Shown here in pieces: positions 43,171-53,100 of a DNA stretch of 64,000 nt. Position 1 is the first letter of the stretch; the number at the start of each line of letters is the position of its first letter. Made by a program: the position numbers and the translations under genes. Source of the DNA: CAXBDP01 sp041689935 (GTDB lineage Bacteria; Bacteroidota; Bacteroidia; Cytophagales; Cyclobacteriaceae); assembly GCA_041689935.1 (NCBI GenBank), contig JBDNFI010000087.1, positions 1 through 64,000 of the forward strand, in the 5' to 3' direction. The notes under the pieces were generated by a model, which saw only the letters and a program-made list of their open reading frames with translations, searched no databases and was not told where the DNA came from.

Positions 43171-43542
43171 TTAATTCTCTTCTTTTTCAATAACATTAGC
43201 AGCGGCGTTTGCTACCACGATAGTAACGTGATTAGAACGCTTGCGAATACGGTGTGCTCTACCTTGTGGAGCAGGACGAAGCCTTTTTAACATTCGTCCA
43301 CCGTCAACTCTTACTTCCTTCACAAAAAGGTCAGCATCTTCAAGCTTCACATCATCATGCTTAGATTGCCAATTGGCAATAGCAGATAAAAGAAGCTTTT
43401 CAACATATTGTGCACCAACCTTAGAGTCAAATTTCAAAATGCTTAATGCATTGTTCACTTTTTGACCCCTAATTAGATCCACAACTAACCTCATCTTACG
43501 AGGAGAGGTAGGAATATCCTTGAGTATAGCTCTTGCTTCCAT
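43171..43542 (-). CDS. rplV: Ribosomal protein L22
   Basis: This 123-residue protein lines the exit tunnel with its hairpin (RVDGGRMLKRLRPAPQGRAH). The N-terminal part has IPTSPRKMRLVVDLIRGQKV. It lies 3 bp after rpsS. Confidence 0.98.
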   Translation of the reverse strand: MEARAILKDIPTSPRKMRLVVDLIRGQKVNNALSILKFDSKVGAQYVEKLLLSAIANWQSKHDDVKLEDADLFVKEVRVDGGRMLKRLRPAPQGRAHRIRKRSNHVTIVVANAAANVIEKEEN

Positions 43543-43545
43543 CTC

Positions 43546-43824
43546 TTATCTTTTACCTTTATCTTTTTTTCCAACGTGGCCTCTGAAATTTCTAGTAGGC
43601 GCAAATTCTCCGAACTTATGGCCAACCATGTTTTCAGTTACGTACACAGGAATAAACTTATTCCCATTATGCACAGCGAAAGTGTGACCCACAAAATCTG
43701 GAGAAACCATGGATCTACGTGACCAAGTCTTGATTACAGACTTTTTGCCTGACTCATTCATATTAACAACCTTGTTATCAAGGCGAAAGTCAATATAGGG
43801 TCCTTTTTTTAGTGATCTTGCCAT
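43546..43824 (-). CDS. rpsS: Ribosomal protein S19
   Basis: This 92-residue head protein starts MARSLKKGPYIDFRLDNKVV and contains TWSRRSMVSPDFVGHTFAVH. Its start overlaps the rplB stop by one base (TAATG). Confidence 0.98.
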   Translation of the reverse strand: MARSLKKGPYIDFRLDNKVVNMNESGKKSVIKTWSRRSMVSPDFVGHTFAVHNGNKFIPVYVTENMVGHKFGEFAPTRNFRGHVGKKDKGKR

Positions 43825-44648
43825 TATTTTTTCCTCTTACTAACGATTAAATTGTTAGAGTACTTTTTAGGAGTACGAGTTTTCTTACCTTTTGCGTAAA
43901 GCCCTTTTCGAGAGCGAGGATGTCCACCTGAAGAACGACCTTCACCACCACCCATTGGGTGATCGACTGGGTTCATTGCTACTCCTCTTGTTCTAGGTCT
44001 TCTTCCTAACCATCTATTCCTGCCTGCTTTGCCCAAATTCACATTCATATGATCTGAATTAGAAACGGTACCTATAGTAGCAATGCAGGTAGCCAATACT
44101 AATCTCATTTCACCAGAAGGCAACTTAAGTGTAACATATTTACCGTCTCGCGCCAATAATTGAGCATAAGAACCGGCACTACGAGCCATGGAAGCACCTT
44201 TACCAGGCTTTAATTCAATATTATGAATGATTGTACCTAGAGGAATATTTGCTAAGGGAAGAGCATTACCTACCTCTGGAGCTACATTAGAACCAGACAC
44301 AACTGTCTGACCTACTTTAATGCCCTCTGGAGCTATAATATAAGCCTTCTCACCATCCGTGTAGTAGATCAAAGCTATCCGAGCTGATCTATTAGGATCA
44401 TATTCAATTGATTGAACGACAGCAGGAATGTTTAATTTATTCCTTTTGAAATCAATAAGTCTTAATTTCTTTTTATGACCACCGCCCATGTAGCGCATCG
44501 TCATTTTACCAGAATTATTTCTTCCTCCTGACCTCTTAAGAGAAACCACTAATGACTTTTCTGGTGTAGAAGCAGTTACTTCCTTAAAGTCAGGGGCAAC
44601 TCGAAAGCGCTGCCCTGGAGTCATTGGTCTTAGTTTTTTAGTACCCAT
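43824..44648 (-). CDS. rplB: Ribosomal protein L2
   Basis: This 274-residue universally conserved protein is needed for subunit joining and peptidyl transfer. It has GRNNSGKMTMRYMGGGHKKK in the N-terminal part and MNPVDHPMGGGEGRSSGGHP near the C-terminus, with the critical His. It lies 13 bp after rplW. Confidence 0.98.
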   Translation of the reverse strand: MGTKKLRPMTPGQRFRVAPDFKEVTASTPEKSLVVSLKRSGGRNNSGKMTMRYMGGGHKKKLRLIDFKRNKLNIPAVVQSIEYDPNRSARIALIYYTDGEKAYIIAPEGIKVGQTVVSGSNVAPEVGNALPLANIPLGTIIHNIELKPGKGASMARSAGSYAQLLARDGKYVTLKLPSGEMRLVLATCIATIGTVSNSDHMNVNLGKAGRNRWLGRRPRTRGVAMNPVDHPMGGGEGRSSGGHPRSRKGLYAKGKKTRTPKKYSNNLIVSKRKK

Positions 44649-44661
44649 TGAGACTCAAAAA

Positions 44662-44946
44662 TTAAACGCCGCTATAAAAATCAATTACATCACCTTCTTT
44701 AACCTTTACGTAAGCTTTCTTATAAGAAGGAGTCCTTCCTGAAATAATCTTACTTTTGGTTTGCCTGGTTTTACTTTTTCCTTGGTATCTCAATGTACGG
44801 ATACCTTCAACAGTTACACCATAAAGCTGCTCTATGGTTTTTTTAATCTCTACCTTATTAGCTGTTTTCTCAACAACAAAACCGTAAACTCCACTTTCAT
44901 TTAGAGCCGAGACTTTTTCCGTAACTAATGGTCTTTTAAGTATCAT
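44662..44946 (-). CDS. rplW: Ribosomal protein L23
   Basis: This 94-residue tunnel-exit protein forms the docking site for trigger factor and SRP. It starts MILKRPLVTEKVSALNESGV and has KTIEQLYGVTVEGIRTLRYQ in the middle. It lies between rplD and rplB. Confidence 0.97.
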   Translation of the reverse strand: MILKRPLVTEKVSALNESGVYGFVVEKTANKVEIKKTIEQLYGVTVEGIRTLRYQGKSKTRQTKSKIISGRTPSYKKAYVKVKEGDVIDFYSGV

Positions 44947-44952
44947 AGCTTC

Positions 44953-45579
44953 TTACTTCAAAAGGTTTTCGATTATACTTACTGAGCCCTCACTCAATAC
45001 TACGTAATCTGCATTAAGCAAATCGTAAGTATTAATATCAGAGGCAGTTGTAATTTTAGCATCTTTAACATTTCTACCTGAAAGCACAACATTTCTATTA
45101 TTTTCAGGAAGAACAAGTAAAGTTTTTTTACCATTTAAGGAAAGAGCACCTAATAAGTTCAAATAAGCTTTTGTACTTGGTTTTTCGAAGTTAAAATCTT
45201 CTAAAACAACAATACCATTATCTTTTATCTTATAAGATAGGGCCGATTTACGAGCCAACTTCTTAGTTTTTTTATTCACTTTAAAAGAGTAATCGCGTGG
45301 TACAGGACCAAAAATACGGCCACCCCCTCTAAACATAGGGTTTTTAATACTGCCTGCTCTGGCAGTACCAGTCCCTTTTTGTTTCTTAATCTTTCTGGTT
45401 GATCCAGCAATCTCATTACGTTCTTTCGCCTTGTGCGTTCCTTGCCTTTGGTTGGCTAAGTAACTCTTTACATCAAGGTAAATTACGTGATCATTTGGAT
45501 CTATTGAGAAAATATCCTCTTGCAAATTGACTTTGCGCCCAGTATCTTCTCCAGTGCTTTTTATAACAGACAATTCCAT
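44953..45579 (-). CDS. rplD: Ribosomal protein L4
   Basis: The ATG at 45579 (MELSVIKSTGEDTGRKVNLQ) gives 208 residues, the usual L4 size, 4 bp after the rplC stop. A longer reading from 45633 would overlap rplC. Signature blocks are GSTRKIKKQKGTGTARAGSI (tunnel loop) and GGRIFGPVPRDYSFKVNKKT. Confidence 0.97.
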   Translation of the reverse strand: MELSVIKSTGEDTGRKVNLQEDIFSIDPNDHVIYLDVKSYLANQRQGTHKAKERNEIAGSTRKIKKQKGTGTARAGSIKNPMFRGGGRIFGPVPRDYSFKVNKKTKKLARKSALSYKIKDNGIVVLEDFNFEKPSTKAYLNLLGALSLNGKKTLLVLPENNRNVVLSGRNVKDAKITTASDINTYDLLNADYVVLSEGSVSIIENLLK

Positions 45580-45583
45580 GATA

Positions 45584-46216
45584 CTATTTCTCAAGAATGA
45601 CAAATGAATTCTTTGCACCCGGTACAGAACCACTAATAACTAGCAGGTTCTGCTCTGGTACTATTTTTAAAACGCGAAGGTTTACAACCTTAACACGAAC
45701 ATTTCCTGTTTGACCAGCCATTCGCATACCCTTCATTACTCTGGAAGCAAATGATGCATTACCAATAGAACCAGGAGCTCTCAAACGATTATGCTGACCG
45801 TGTGTAGCTTGACCGACACCGGCGAAACCATGTCGCTTTACCACACCTTGGAAACCTTTACCTTTAGAAGTACCAATCGCGTCTAAAAAATCACCTTCTT
45901 TAAAGACACTTTCAAGAGTTACTACATCACCAATCTTGATCTGACCTTCGAATTCCTCACGGAAATCACGAAACTCAACAACTTTAGTAAGAGGAGTAGT
46001 ATTTGCTTTCGCGAAATGTCCCTTTAAGGCTTTAGGAGTGTTTTTTTCTTTACGATCTCCAAAACCCAACTGGACAGCGTTATAGCCATCCTTGTTCATG
46101 TTCTTTACTTGTGTTACTACACAAGGACCAGCTTCTATTACTGTGCATGGAACATTACGTCCATCGGCACCAAAAATGCTAGTCATACCTACTTTTCTAC
46201 CTATTATTCCAGACAT
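45584..46216 (-). CDS. rplC: Ribosomal protein L3
   Basis: This 210-residue early-assembly protein starts MSGIIGRKVGMTSIFGADGR and has GFAGVGQATHGQHNRLRAPG near residue 130. It is the first gene of the transcription unit that runs to rplQ, with its own promoter upstream. Confidence 0.98.
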   Translation of the reverse strand: MSGIIGRKVGMTSIFGADGRNVPCTVIEAGPCVVTQVKNMNKDGYNAVQLGFGDRKEKNTPKALKGHFAKANTTPLTKVVEFRDFREEFEGQIKIGDVVTLESVFKEGDFLDAIGTSKGKGFQGVVKRHGFAGVGQATHGQHNRLRAPGSIGNASFASRVMKGMRMAGQTGNVRVKVVNLRVLKIVPEQNLLVISGSVPGAKNSFVILEK

Positions 46217-46277
46217 TTTGTCTTACTTTTTATAAATCGCTAACTATCAATTTGCTAGTGTTTCTGCGAAAGGACTG

Positions 46278-46307
46278 CAAAGTTAGAAATATTTCGCGCC
46301 TTTGCAA
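46278..46307 (-). promoter_or_regulatory. Promoter of the rplC-rplQ operon
   Basis: On the minus strand TTG (46305-46307), a 19-bp spacer and TAACTTTG (46278-46285) match the Bacteroidetes consensus exactly. It is placed just after the rpsJ terminator and gives a leader of about 55 nt before rplC. Confidence 0.85.
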
Positions 46308-46340
46308 TACCTCAAGCAACTATTTTCGTTACACTCGGAC

Positions 46341-46380
46341 AAAAAATAAGGGCCAATAATCTTAATGTATTGGTCCTTAT
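46341..46380 (-). terminator. Terminator between rpsJ and rplC
   Basis: A 13-position stem (46346-46358 with 46368-46380, one mismatch on the minus strand) and a 9-nt loop are followed by a U-rich tract on the minus strand. It lies 18 bp after the rpsJ stop. It should end the rpsL-rpsG-fusA-rpsJ transcript, at least in part. Confidence 0.75.
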
Positions 46381-46398
46381 CTTCATAAGAGTATTTCG

Positions 46399-46704
46399 TT
46401 AAACTTTAATTTCTACATCAACCCCACTTGGCAATTCTAGTTTCATTAATGCATCGACAGTTTTTGTTGAATATGAATAAATATCCACCAATCGTTTGTA
46501 GGTACATATTTGGAATTGCTCTCTCGCTTTTTTGTTGACGTGAGGTGATTTCAAAACAGTAAATATCTCCTTTTCTGTTGGAAGAGGAATAGGACCACTG
46601 ATAACAGCTCCAGTTGTTTTTACTGCGCGTACGATCTTTTCAGCTGATTTATCAATCAAACTGTGATCATATGATTTTAATTTTATTCTAATTTTCTGTG
46701 TCAT
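46399..46704 (-). CDS. rpsJ: Ribosomal protein S10
   Basis: This 101-residue small-subunit protein, also an antitermination factor (NusE) in E. coli, starts MTQKIRIKLKSYDHSLIDKS and has GPIPLPTEKEIFTVLKSPHV. It follows fusA after 8 bp and is cut off from rplC by a terminator, unlike in E. coli where it heads the S10 operon. Confidence 0.98.
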   Translation of the reverse strand: MTQKIRIKLKSYDHSLIDKSAEKIVRAVKTTGAVISGPIPLPTEKEIFTVLKSPHVNKKAREQFQICTYKRLVDIYSYSTKTVDALMKLELPSGVDVEIKV

Positions 46705-46712
46705 GTCCTCAA

Positions 46713-48851
46713 TTATTTAGCCGACTCACCTTTAAACTTCAAAATAACTTGTTCAGCAATATTATTAGGAACTGGGTCGTAATGAGAGAACGTTAATGAA
46801 GCAGAAGCTCTACCTGAAGTGATAGTTCTTAAATCAGTAACGTATCCGAATAACTCAGAAAGTGGCACAGAGGCTTTTACAACTTGTGCTCCACCTTTAG
46901 TATCCATGCCCTTCATTAATCCTCGTCTCTTGTTCAAATCACCAGTAACTGGACCAGTATATTCGTCTGGAGTAATTACCTCTACTGCCATGATTGGTTC
47001 CAATAATACAGGGCCAGCTTTTTTAGCTGCTTCTTTGAAACCAATTCGTGCAGCTAATTCGAAAGAAAGTGAATCTGAATCGACATCGTGGAAACTACCA
47101 TGATACAGTCTTACTTTCATCTCCTGAATTGGGAATCCCGCTAAAGGACCATTTACCATTGCTGATTCGAATCCTTTTTGAATTGGTTGAATAAATTCCT
47201 TAGGAATTGTACCACCAACAATACTATTTACGAACTGTAGACCAGACTTCTCATAATCTGCATCCTTTGGTCCTATTTCAAATACAATATCAGCGAATTT
47301 ACCCTTACCACCAGACTGCTTTTTGTAAACTTCCTTATGATCAACAGTTTTAGTGATAGCCTCTTTGTAGGCAACCTGTGGCGCACCTTGATTAATCTCA
47401 ACTTTGAATTCTCTTTTCAAACGATCGATAATAATCTCAAGGTGAAGTTCTCCCATTCCTCTTAAAATAGTTTGACCTGTTTCATGATCTGTTTCAACTC
47501 TAAGCGTAGGATCTTCTTCAACGAGCTTTGAAATAGCCAAACCAAGTTTATCAACATCCGCTTGAGTTTTTGGCTCAATTGCATATCCGATAACTGGCTC
47601 AGGGAACGTCATAGCCTCAAGGACTATTTTGTGTTTCTCAATTACAAGTGTATCTCCTGTTTTGATGTCTTTAAACCCAACACCAGCGCAAATATCACCA
47701 GCTTCGACCTTGTCAATTGGGTTTTGCTTATTTGAATGCATCTGGAGAAGTCGAGAAATTCTTTCCTTCTTCCCAGTACGCATATTATGTATATAACTTC
47801 CCGACTCTAAAGTGCCAGAATAGACTCTTATAAAAGCTAAGCGACCAACAAATGGATCAGTAGCAATTTTGAAAGCTAAGGCCGCGAAAGGCTCATCTGC
47901 ATCAGGCTTTCTGCTTACTTCTAAATCCGTATCCGGATTTAAACCAACAACGGGAGGTAGATCAAGTGGAGATGGTAAAAATGAGCAGACTGCATCCAAA
48001 AGAGCTTGAACACCCTTATTTTTGAAAGCAGACCCACACAATACTGGCGAGAAGTCCATATTGATAACTGCTTTACGAATCGCAGCTCTCATTTCTTCCT
48101 CAGTTATTGAATTCTCATCTTCGAAAAATTTCTCTAAAAGAGCATCATCATAAGAAGCAACTCTTTCAATCAGTTCTTGTCTATATTCTCTAACTGTGTC
48201 TACAATATCCTCAGGAATTTCAACGACCTTATAAGTCATTCCCTGATCGTCTTCGTTCCAGATTAAAGCCTTATTTGCTATTAAATCAACTACGCCTATG
48301 AAAGTATCTTCTGCACCGATTGGGATTTGTAAGGGTACTGGAGTTGCTCCAAGCTTTTCCTTAATTTCTTTAACTGCGTTGAAGAAATCTGCACCCGCAC
48401 GATCCATTTTATTTACAAAACAAATGCGAGGAACATTGTACTTATCAGCTTGTCTCCAAACTGTTTCGGACTGAGGCTCAACACCAGAAACTGCACAAAA
48501 CAAAGCAACTGCTCCATCAAGAACTCTTAATGAGCGCTCCACTTCTACGGTAAAATCAACGTGACCTGGAGTATCAATTAAATTAATTTTATAATCCCTG
48601 GTATCGTCATTAGGTTGCCCTTGGGTAGTAGGATATTTCCAGAATGTGGTAGTTGCAGCTGAGGTAATTGTAATACCTCTTTCTTGCTCCTGCTCCATCC
48701 AGTCCATAGTAGCTCCTCCATCATGCACTTCTCCAATTTTGTGGGTAAGTCCAGTGTAGAAAAGTATCCGCTCTGAGGTTGTAGTCTTCCCAGCATCGAT
48801 GTGAGCCATGATGCCAATATTTCTTAAATAACGAAGATCGTTCTTAGCCAT
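46713..48851 (-). CDS. fusA: Elongation factor G
   Basis: This 712-residue translocation GTPase has G1 AHIDAGKTTTSERILFYTG, G3 IDTPGHVDFTVEVERSLRVL and G4 CFVNKMDRAGADF. Domains II-V follow, with the domain IV tip near RLYHGSFHDVDSDSLSFELA. Length is standard for EF-G1. It sits between rpsG and rpsJ in the str operon. Confidence 0.98.
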   Translation of the reverse strand: MAKNDLRYLRNIGIMAHIDAGKTTTSERILFYTGLTHKIGEVHDGGATMDWMEQEQERGITITSAATTTFWKYPTTQGQPNDDTRDYKINLIDTPGHVDFTVEVERSLRVLDGAVALFCAVSGVEPQSETVWRQADKYNVPRICFVNKMDRAGADFFNAVKEIKEKLGATPVPLQIPIGAEDTFIGVVDLIANKALIWNEDDQGMTYKVVEIPEDIVDTVREYRQELIERVASYDDALLEKFFEDENSITEEEMRAAIRKAVINMDFSPVLCGSAFKNKGVQALLDAVCSFLPSPLDLPPVVGLNPDTDLEVSRKPDADEPFAALAFKIATDPFVGRLAFIRVYSGTLESGSYIHNMRTGKKERISRLLQMHSNKQNPIDKVEAGDICAGVGFKDIKTGDTLVIEKHKIVLEAMTFPEPVIGYAIEPKTQADVDKLGLAISKLVEEDPTLRVETDHETGQTILRGMGELHLEIIIDRLKREFKVEINQGAPQVAYKEAITKTVDHKEVYKKQSGGKGKFADIVFEIGPKDADYEKSGLQFVNSIVGGTIPKEFIQPIQKGFESAMVNGPLAGFPIQEMKVRLYHGSFHDVDSDSLSFELAARIGFKEAAKKAGPVLLEPIMAVEVITPDEYTGPVTGDLNKRRGLMKGMDTKGGAQVVKASVPLSELFGYVTDLRTITSGRASASLTFSHYDPVPNNIAEQVILKFKGESAK

Positions 48852-48858
48852 TTATAAT

Positions 48859-49326
48859 TTAAAATCTAAAGTGAGAGAATGCCTTATTTGCTTCAGCCAT
48901 TCTATGAGTATCTTCTTTCTTTTTAACGGCAGCACCTTCACCTTTTGCCGCTGCGATAATTTCACCGGCAAGTCGTTCCATCATGGTTTTCTCCCCTCTC
49001 TTACGAGAATAGAGGATAAGCCATTTCATTCCAAGGCTACTCTTCCTTTCAGGTCTAACTTCGAGTGGGACTTGAAAGGTTGCTCCACCTACCCTGCGAG
49101 ATTTAACTTCAACAGAAGGCATAACATTACCTAAAGCCTTTTTCCATATCTCAATACCATCTTCACCAGATCTTTTAGAAACCAATTCAATGGCATCATA
49201 GAAAATCGTAGCGGAAGTACTTTTTTTACCATCCAACATCAAATGGTTGACAAATTTGGTCACCATTACGTCCGAGAATTTAGGATCTGGAAGGACGTAT
49301 CTCTTTTTAGGTTTTGCTTTTCTCAT
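48859..49326 (-). CDS. rpsG: Ribosomal protein S7
   Basis: This 155-residue head-assembly protein starts MRKAKPKKRYVLPDPKFSDV and has VGGATFQVPLEVRPERKSSL, then a C-terminal KEDTHRMAEANKAFSHFRF. It lies 7 bp before fusA in transcription order. Confidence 0.98.
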   Translation of the reverse strand: MRKAKPKKRYVLPDPKFSDVMVTKFVNHLMLDGKKSTSATIFYDAIELVSKRSGEDGIEIWKKALGNVMPSVEVKSRRVGGATFQVPLEVRPERKSSLGMKWLILYSRKRGEKTMMERLAGEIIAAAKGEGAAVKKKEDTHRMAEANKAFSHFRF

Positions 49327-49351
49327 TGTGAAGGTAAGCTATAATTTTATC

Positions 49352-49756
49352 TTACTTTTTTTTTGTGGTTGCTGCTGCTTGACCTGGCTTAGGACGCTTA
49401 GCACCATATTTTGAACGGGATTGTAAACGACCACTAACACCAGCTGTGTCTAATGCACCACGAACAATGTGGTAACGAACACCTGGAAGATCCTTTACTC
49501 TACCACCACGAATAAGCACAATTGAGTGCTCTTGAAGGTTGTGACCTTCACCCGGGATATAGGCATTGACCTCTTTGCTATTTGTTAATCTTACCCTCGC
49601 CACTTTTCTCATTGCTGAGTTTGGCTTTTTAGGAGTAGTTGTGTACACTCTGGTACACACACCGCGGCGCTGAGGACATGAATCCAAAGCAGGAGACTTA
49701 GACTTGGTAGTAAGTTTCTTCCTACCCTTCCTTACTAACTGTTGAATCGTAGGCAT
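49352..49756 (-). CDS. rpsL: Ribosomal protein S12
   Basis: This 134-residue decoding-centre protein has the blocks TTPKKPNSAMRKVARVRL and LIRGGRVKDLPGVRYHIV. Both keep the Lys residues (E. coli 43 and 88) whose change gives streptomycin resistance elsewhere. A short basic tail (KPGQAAATTKKK) is added at the C-terminus. It is the first gene of the str operon. Confidence 0.98.
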   Translation of the reverse strand: MPTIQQLVRKGRKKLTTKSKSPALDSCPQRRGVCTRVYTTTPKKPNSAMRKVARVRLTNSKEVNAYIPGEGHNLQEHSIVLIRGGRVKDLPGVRYHIVRGALDTAGVSGRLQSRSKYGAKRPKPGQAAATTKKK

Positions 49757-49799
49757 TTATTAAATTCGTTAAACTATTTCACGTTCAAAATTGGGACTG

Positions 49800-49830
49800 C
49801 AAAGGTAATTAAATACTAAGACTAAACAAA
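49800..49830 (-). promoter_or_regulatory. Promoter of the rpsL-rpsG-fusA-rpsJ operon
   Basis: On the minus strand TTTG (49827-49830), a 19-bp spacer and TACCTTTG (49800-49807) match the Bacteroidetes consensus. The promoter lies in the 92-bp gap behind the DUF3467 gene, and no terminator hairpin is visible there. Confidence 0.85.
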
Positions 49831-49848
49831 TTGTATAGAATAGATTTT

Positions 49849-50181
49849 TTACGCTTCACCAATAGTCCCTCCAAAATTTAAAGGAAACTTAGGCGCGTCA
49901 TCATTTTGTTTGATTGGCCCAAAGCTTTCTTCATACTTTCTAATATTGTCTTTAAGAGCAGTCAAAAGCCTTTTTGCATGATCAGGAGTTATCACAACTC
50001 TACTCTTCACTTTGGCTTTTGGTACTCCAGGCATTAGCCTTATAAAGTCCAATACAAATTCACTATTAGAGTGAGCAATCATAACCAGATTACTATAGAC
50101 TCCCTCGGCGATATCCTCTGGGAGCTCTATATTAATCTGGCCTTGTTGCTTGTTTTTATCTTTTATATCATCTGCCATCAA
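49849..50181 (-). CDS. DUF3467-domain protein
   Basis: This 110-residue soluble protein has the family core INIELPEDIAEGVYSNLVMI near the N-terminus, VVITPDHAKRLLTALKDNIR in the middle and KFPLNFGG near the end. The family is known as DUF3467, function unknown. The gene follows rpoC after 9 bp, a position I associate with Bacteroidetes, so a link to transcription is tempting but unproven. ATG 50178 is an equally good start. Confidence 0.88.
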   Translation of the reverse strand: MMADDIKDKNKQQGQINIELPEDIAEGVYSNLVMIAHSNSEFVLDFIRLMPGVPKAKVKSRVVITPDHAKRLLTALKDNIRKYEESFGPIKQNDDAPKFPLNFGGTIGEA

Positions 50182-50190
50182 CGCGGCGTT

Positions 50191-53100
50191 TTAAATTTCA
50201 ACTGTACTTTTCTCAGAAGCCTCTTTAGAAGCTACCAATTTGTCGTATTCTTCTTGAGAACCTACGATAAGATTACGGTAAGCTCTAGAGCCAGTACCTG
50301 CTGGAATTAGATGGCCTACAATAACATTCTCCTTAAGACCTTTCAAGTAGTCAGCCTTGCCTCTGATAGAAGCCTCACTCAACACCTTGGTTGTCTCTTG
50401 GAAGGATGCTGCAGAGATAAAGCTCTCTGTACCTAAGGAAGCCGATGTGATTCCTTGTAAAGTTGGTTTCGATACAGCTGGTTCAGCTCCTCTTACCTCT
50501 ACAATTTTCAAATCTTTACGCTTAAGCATAGAATTTTCATCTCTTAAGTCTCTAGAAGTAATAATTTGACCTGGCTTCAATTTACTTGAGTCACCAGCAT
50601 CAACAATTACTTTCTTATCTAGAATCGTATCATTTTCTTCTCTAAATAAGAATCTATCCACAATTTGACCTGGCAAGAAACTAGTATCACCAGCATCCAT
50701 TATCTCTACCTTCTGCATCATTTGTCTAACGATACACTCAATGTGCTTATCGTTAATTTTCACACCTTGCAAACGGTATACTTCTTGGATCTCGTTTACG
50801 ACATACTCCTGTACAGCGGTTGGGCCTTTAATTGATAAGATGTCAGCTGGCGTAATTGCACCATCGGATAGTGGTTGGCCTGCTCTCACAAAGTCATTAT
50901 CCTGAACTAGGATGTGCTTAGAAAGTGGAACCATATAACGCTTCTTAACGCCATCTCTTGACTCAATATAAATTTCCCTGTTGCCTCTTTTAATCGTACC
51001 GTAAGTTACAACACCATCAATTTCAGAAACTACTGCTGGATTGGAAGGATTTCTCGCTTCGAATAATTCAGTTACTCTTGGAAGACCACCTGTAATGTCG
51101 CGAGACTTGCTCATCATTCTAGGAATTTTCACAAGCACTTGACCTGACTTAATCTTTTGTCCTTTGTCTACAGATAAGTGAGCTCCTACTGGAATATTAT
51201 ATCCTTTAGTTTCATCTTTTCCTTCAACGATAAGCGCTGGGTTCTTGCTTCTATCTCTAGACTCAATAATCACCTTTTCTTTGTGACCAGTTTGTTCATC
51301 TGATTCCTCTTTGTAGGTAATACCCTCTTCGATTGCGTCGAAGTCGATTTTCCCATCAAATTCAGAAAGAATTACCGCATTATAGGGATCCCAATTACAC
51401 AATTCTTCATTCTTAGCTACTTTCTGTCCCTCCTTCACTTTGAGGAATGCTCCATAAGGAACGTGATTGGAAACAAGAGTCTTTCCAGACTTTTCATCCA
51501 CAATCCTAATTTCACCAGATCTACCCATAACGATTGTAATTGAATCACCATCATTATTGGTTGTATCAAGAGTTCTTAATTCTTCAAACTGAACGACACC
51601 ATCGAATTTAGCTTTCAATGTGGCTTCAACAGCAACGTTGGAGGCTGTACCACCAACGTGGAATGTACGAAGTGTAAGCTGTGTACCTGGCTCACCGATT
51701 GACTGCGCGGCAATTACACCAACAGCCTCACCAATATGGACCATAGATCCTGTTGACAGATTACGACCATAGCACTTAGCACATACCCCACGCTTTGTTT
51801 CACATGTAAGTACAGAACGAATCTCAACTTCCTCAATACTGCTATCGTCAATTATTTTTGCTATATCTTCATTGATTTCTTCCCCAACAGAAACGATTAA
51901 TTCGCCTGTAATTGGATCTAAAACATCATGAACAGATACTCTACCTAGTATTCTTTCGAGTAGAGATTCTACTACGTCTTCATTGTCTTTAAGAGCCGAA
52001 ACTGTCAGGCCTCTAAGGGTTCCACAATCATCTTCGTTAATTACAACATCCTGAGAAACATCAACCAAACGACGCGTTAGATAACCAGCATCTGCTGTTT
52101 TCAGAGCCGTATCAGCCAACCCTTTACGCGCACCGTGAGTGGAGATAAAGTACTCAATTACATCAAGACCTTCTTTGAAGTTTGATAGAATTGGGTTTTC
52201 AATAATTTCACCAATGGAACCTTGAAGGTTTTTCTGCGGCTTAGCCATTAGGCCACGCATACCACCTAACTGACGAATTTGTTCTCTAGAACCACGAGCT
52301 CCAGAGTGCATCATCATATAGATTGAGTTAAATCCACTTTGATCTTCCTCCAACTCTTTCATAAGAGTATTGGTAATCTTGGAATTTACACGTGTCCAAA
52401 TATCAATTACTTGATTATATCTTTCGTTGTCAGTAATAAGACCCATCAAGTAATTATTCCAAACTACTTCAACTTCAGCCTTTGCTTCTTCAATCAACGT
52501 TTCTTTAACTTCTGGTATTTTGATATCATCCAAACCGATAGATAGACCGCCTTTGTAGGCCATCTGGAAACCAAGAGTTTTAATATCATCCAAGAAGTTT
52601 GCTGTCTTGGCTTGCCCTGAAATTTTGAATACTGAACCAATAATTACTTGAAGTTTCTTCTTAGTTAGTAGTTCATCAATATACCCGACTTCTTTTGGAA
52701 CAAACTGGTTGAAAATGACTCTACCAGCTACTGTTTCAATAAGTTCATTTACGATTTCACCGTTCTGTTTTCTCAAATTGACACGCACCTTAATATGCGC
52801 GTGTATGGAGACATTCCCTTCGTTGATACCTATTATTACTTCTTCAGGACCATAGAAAGTCATGCCCTCACCTTTAATTTTATGCTCAGGTATTGATTTT
52901 CTTCCTTTGGTTACATAGTAAAGACCCAACACCATATCCTGCGAAGGAACAGTAATCGGAGCACCATTGGCTGGGTTTAGAATGTTGTGAGAAGCAAGCA
53001 TTAAAAGAGATGCTTCCAGAACAGCCTCATGCCCTAGTGGCACGTGCACAGCCATTTGATCACCGTCGAAATCAGCGTTGAATGCAGTACATGCTAGCGG

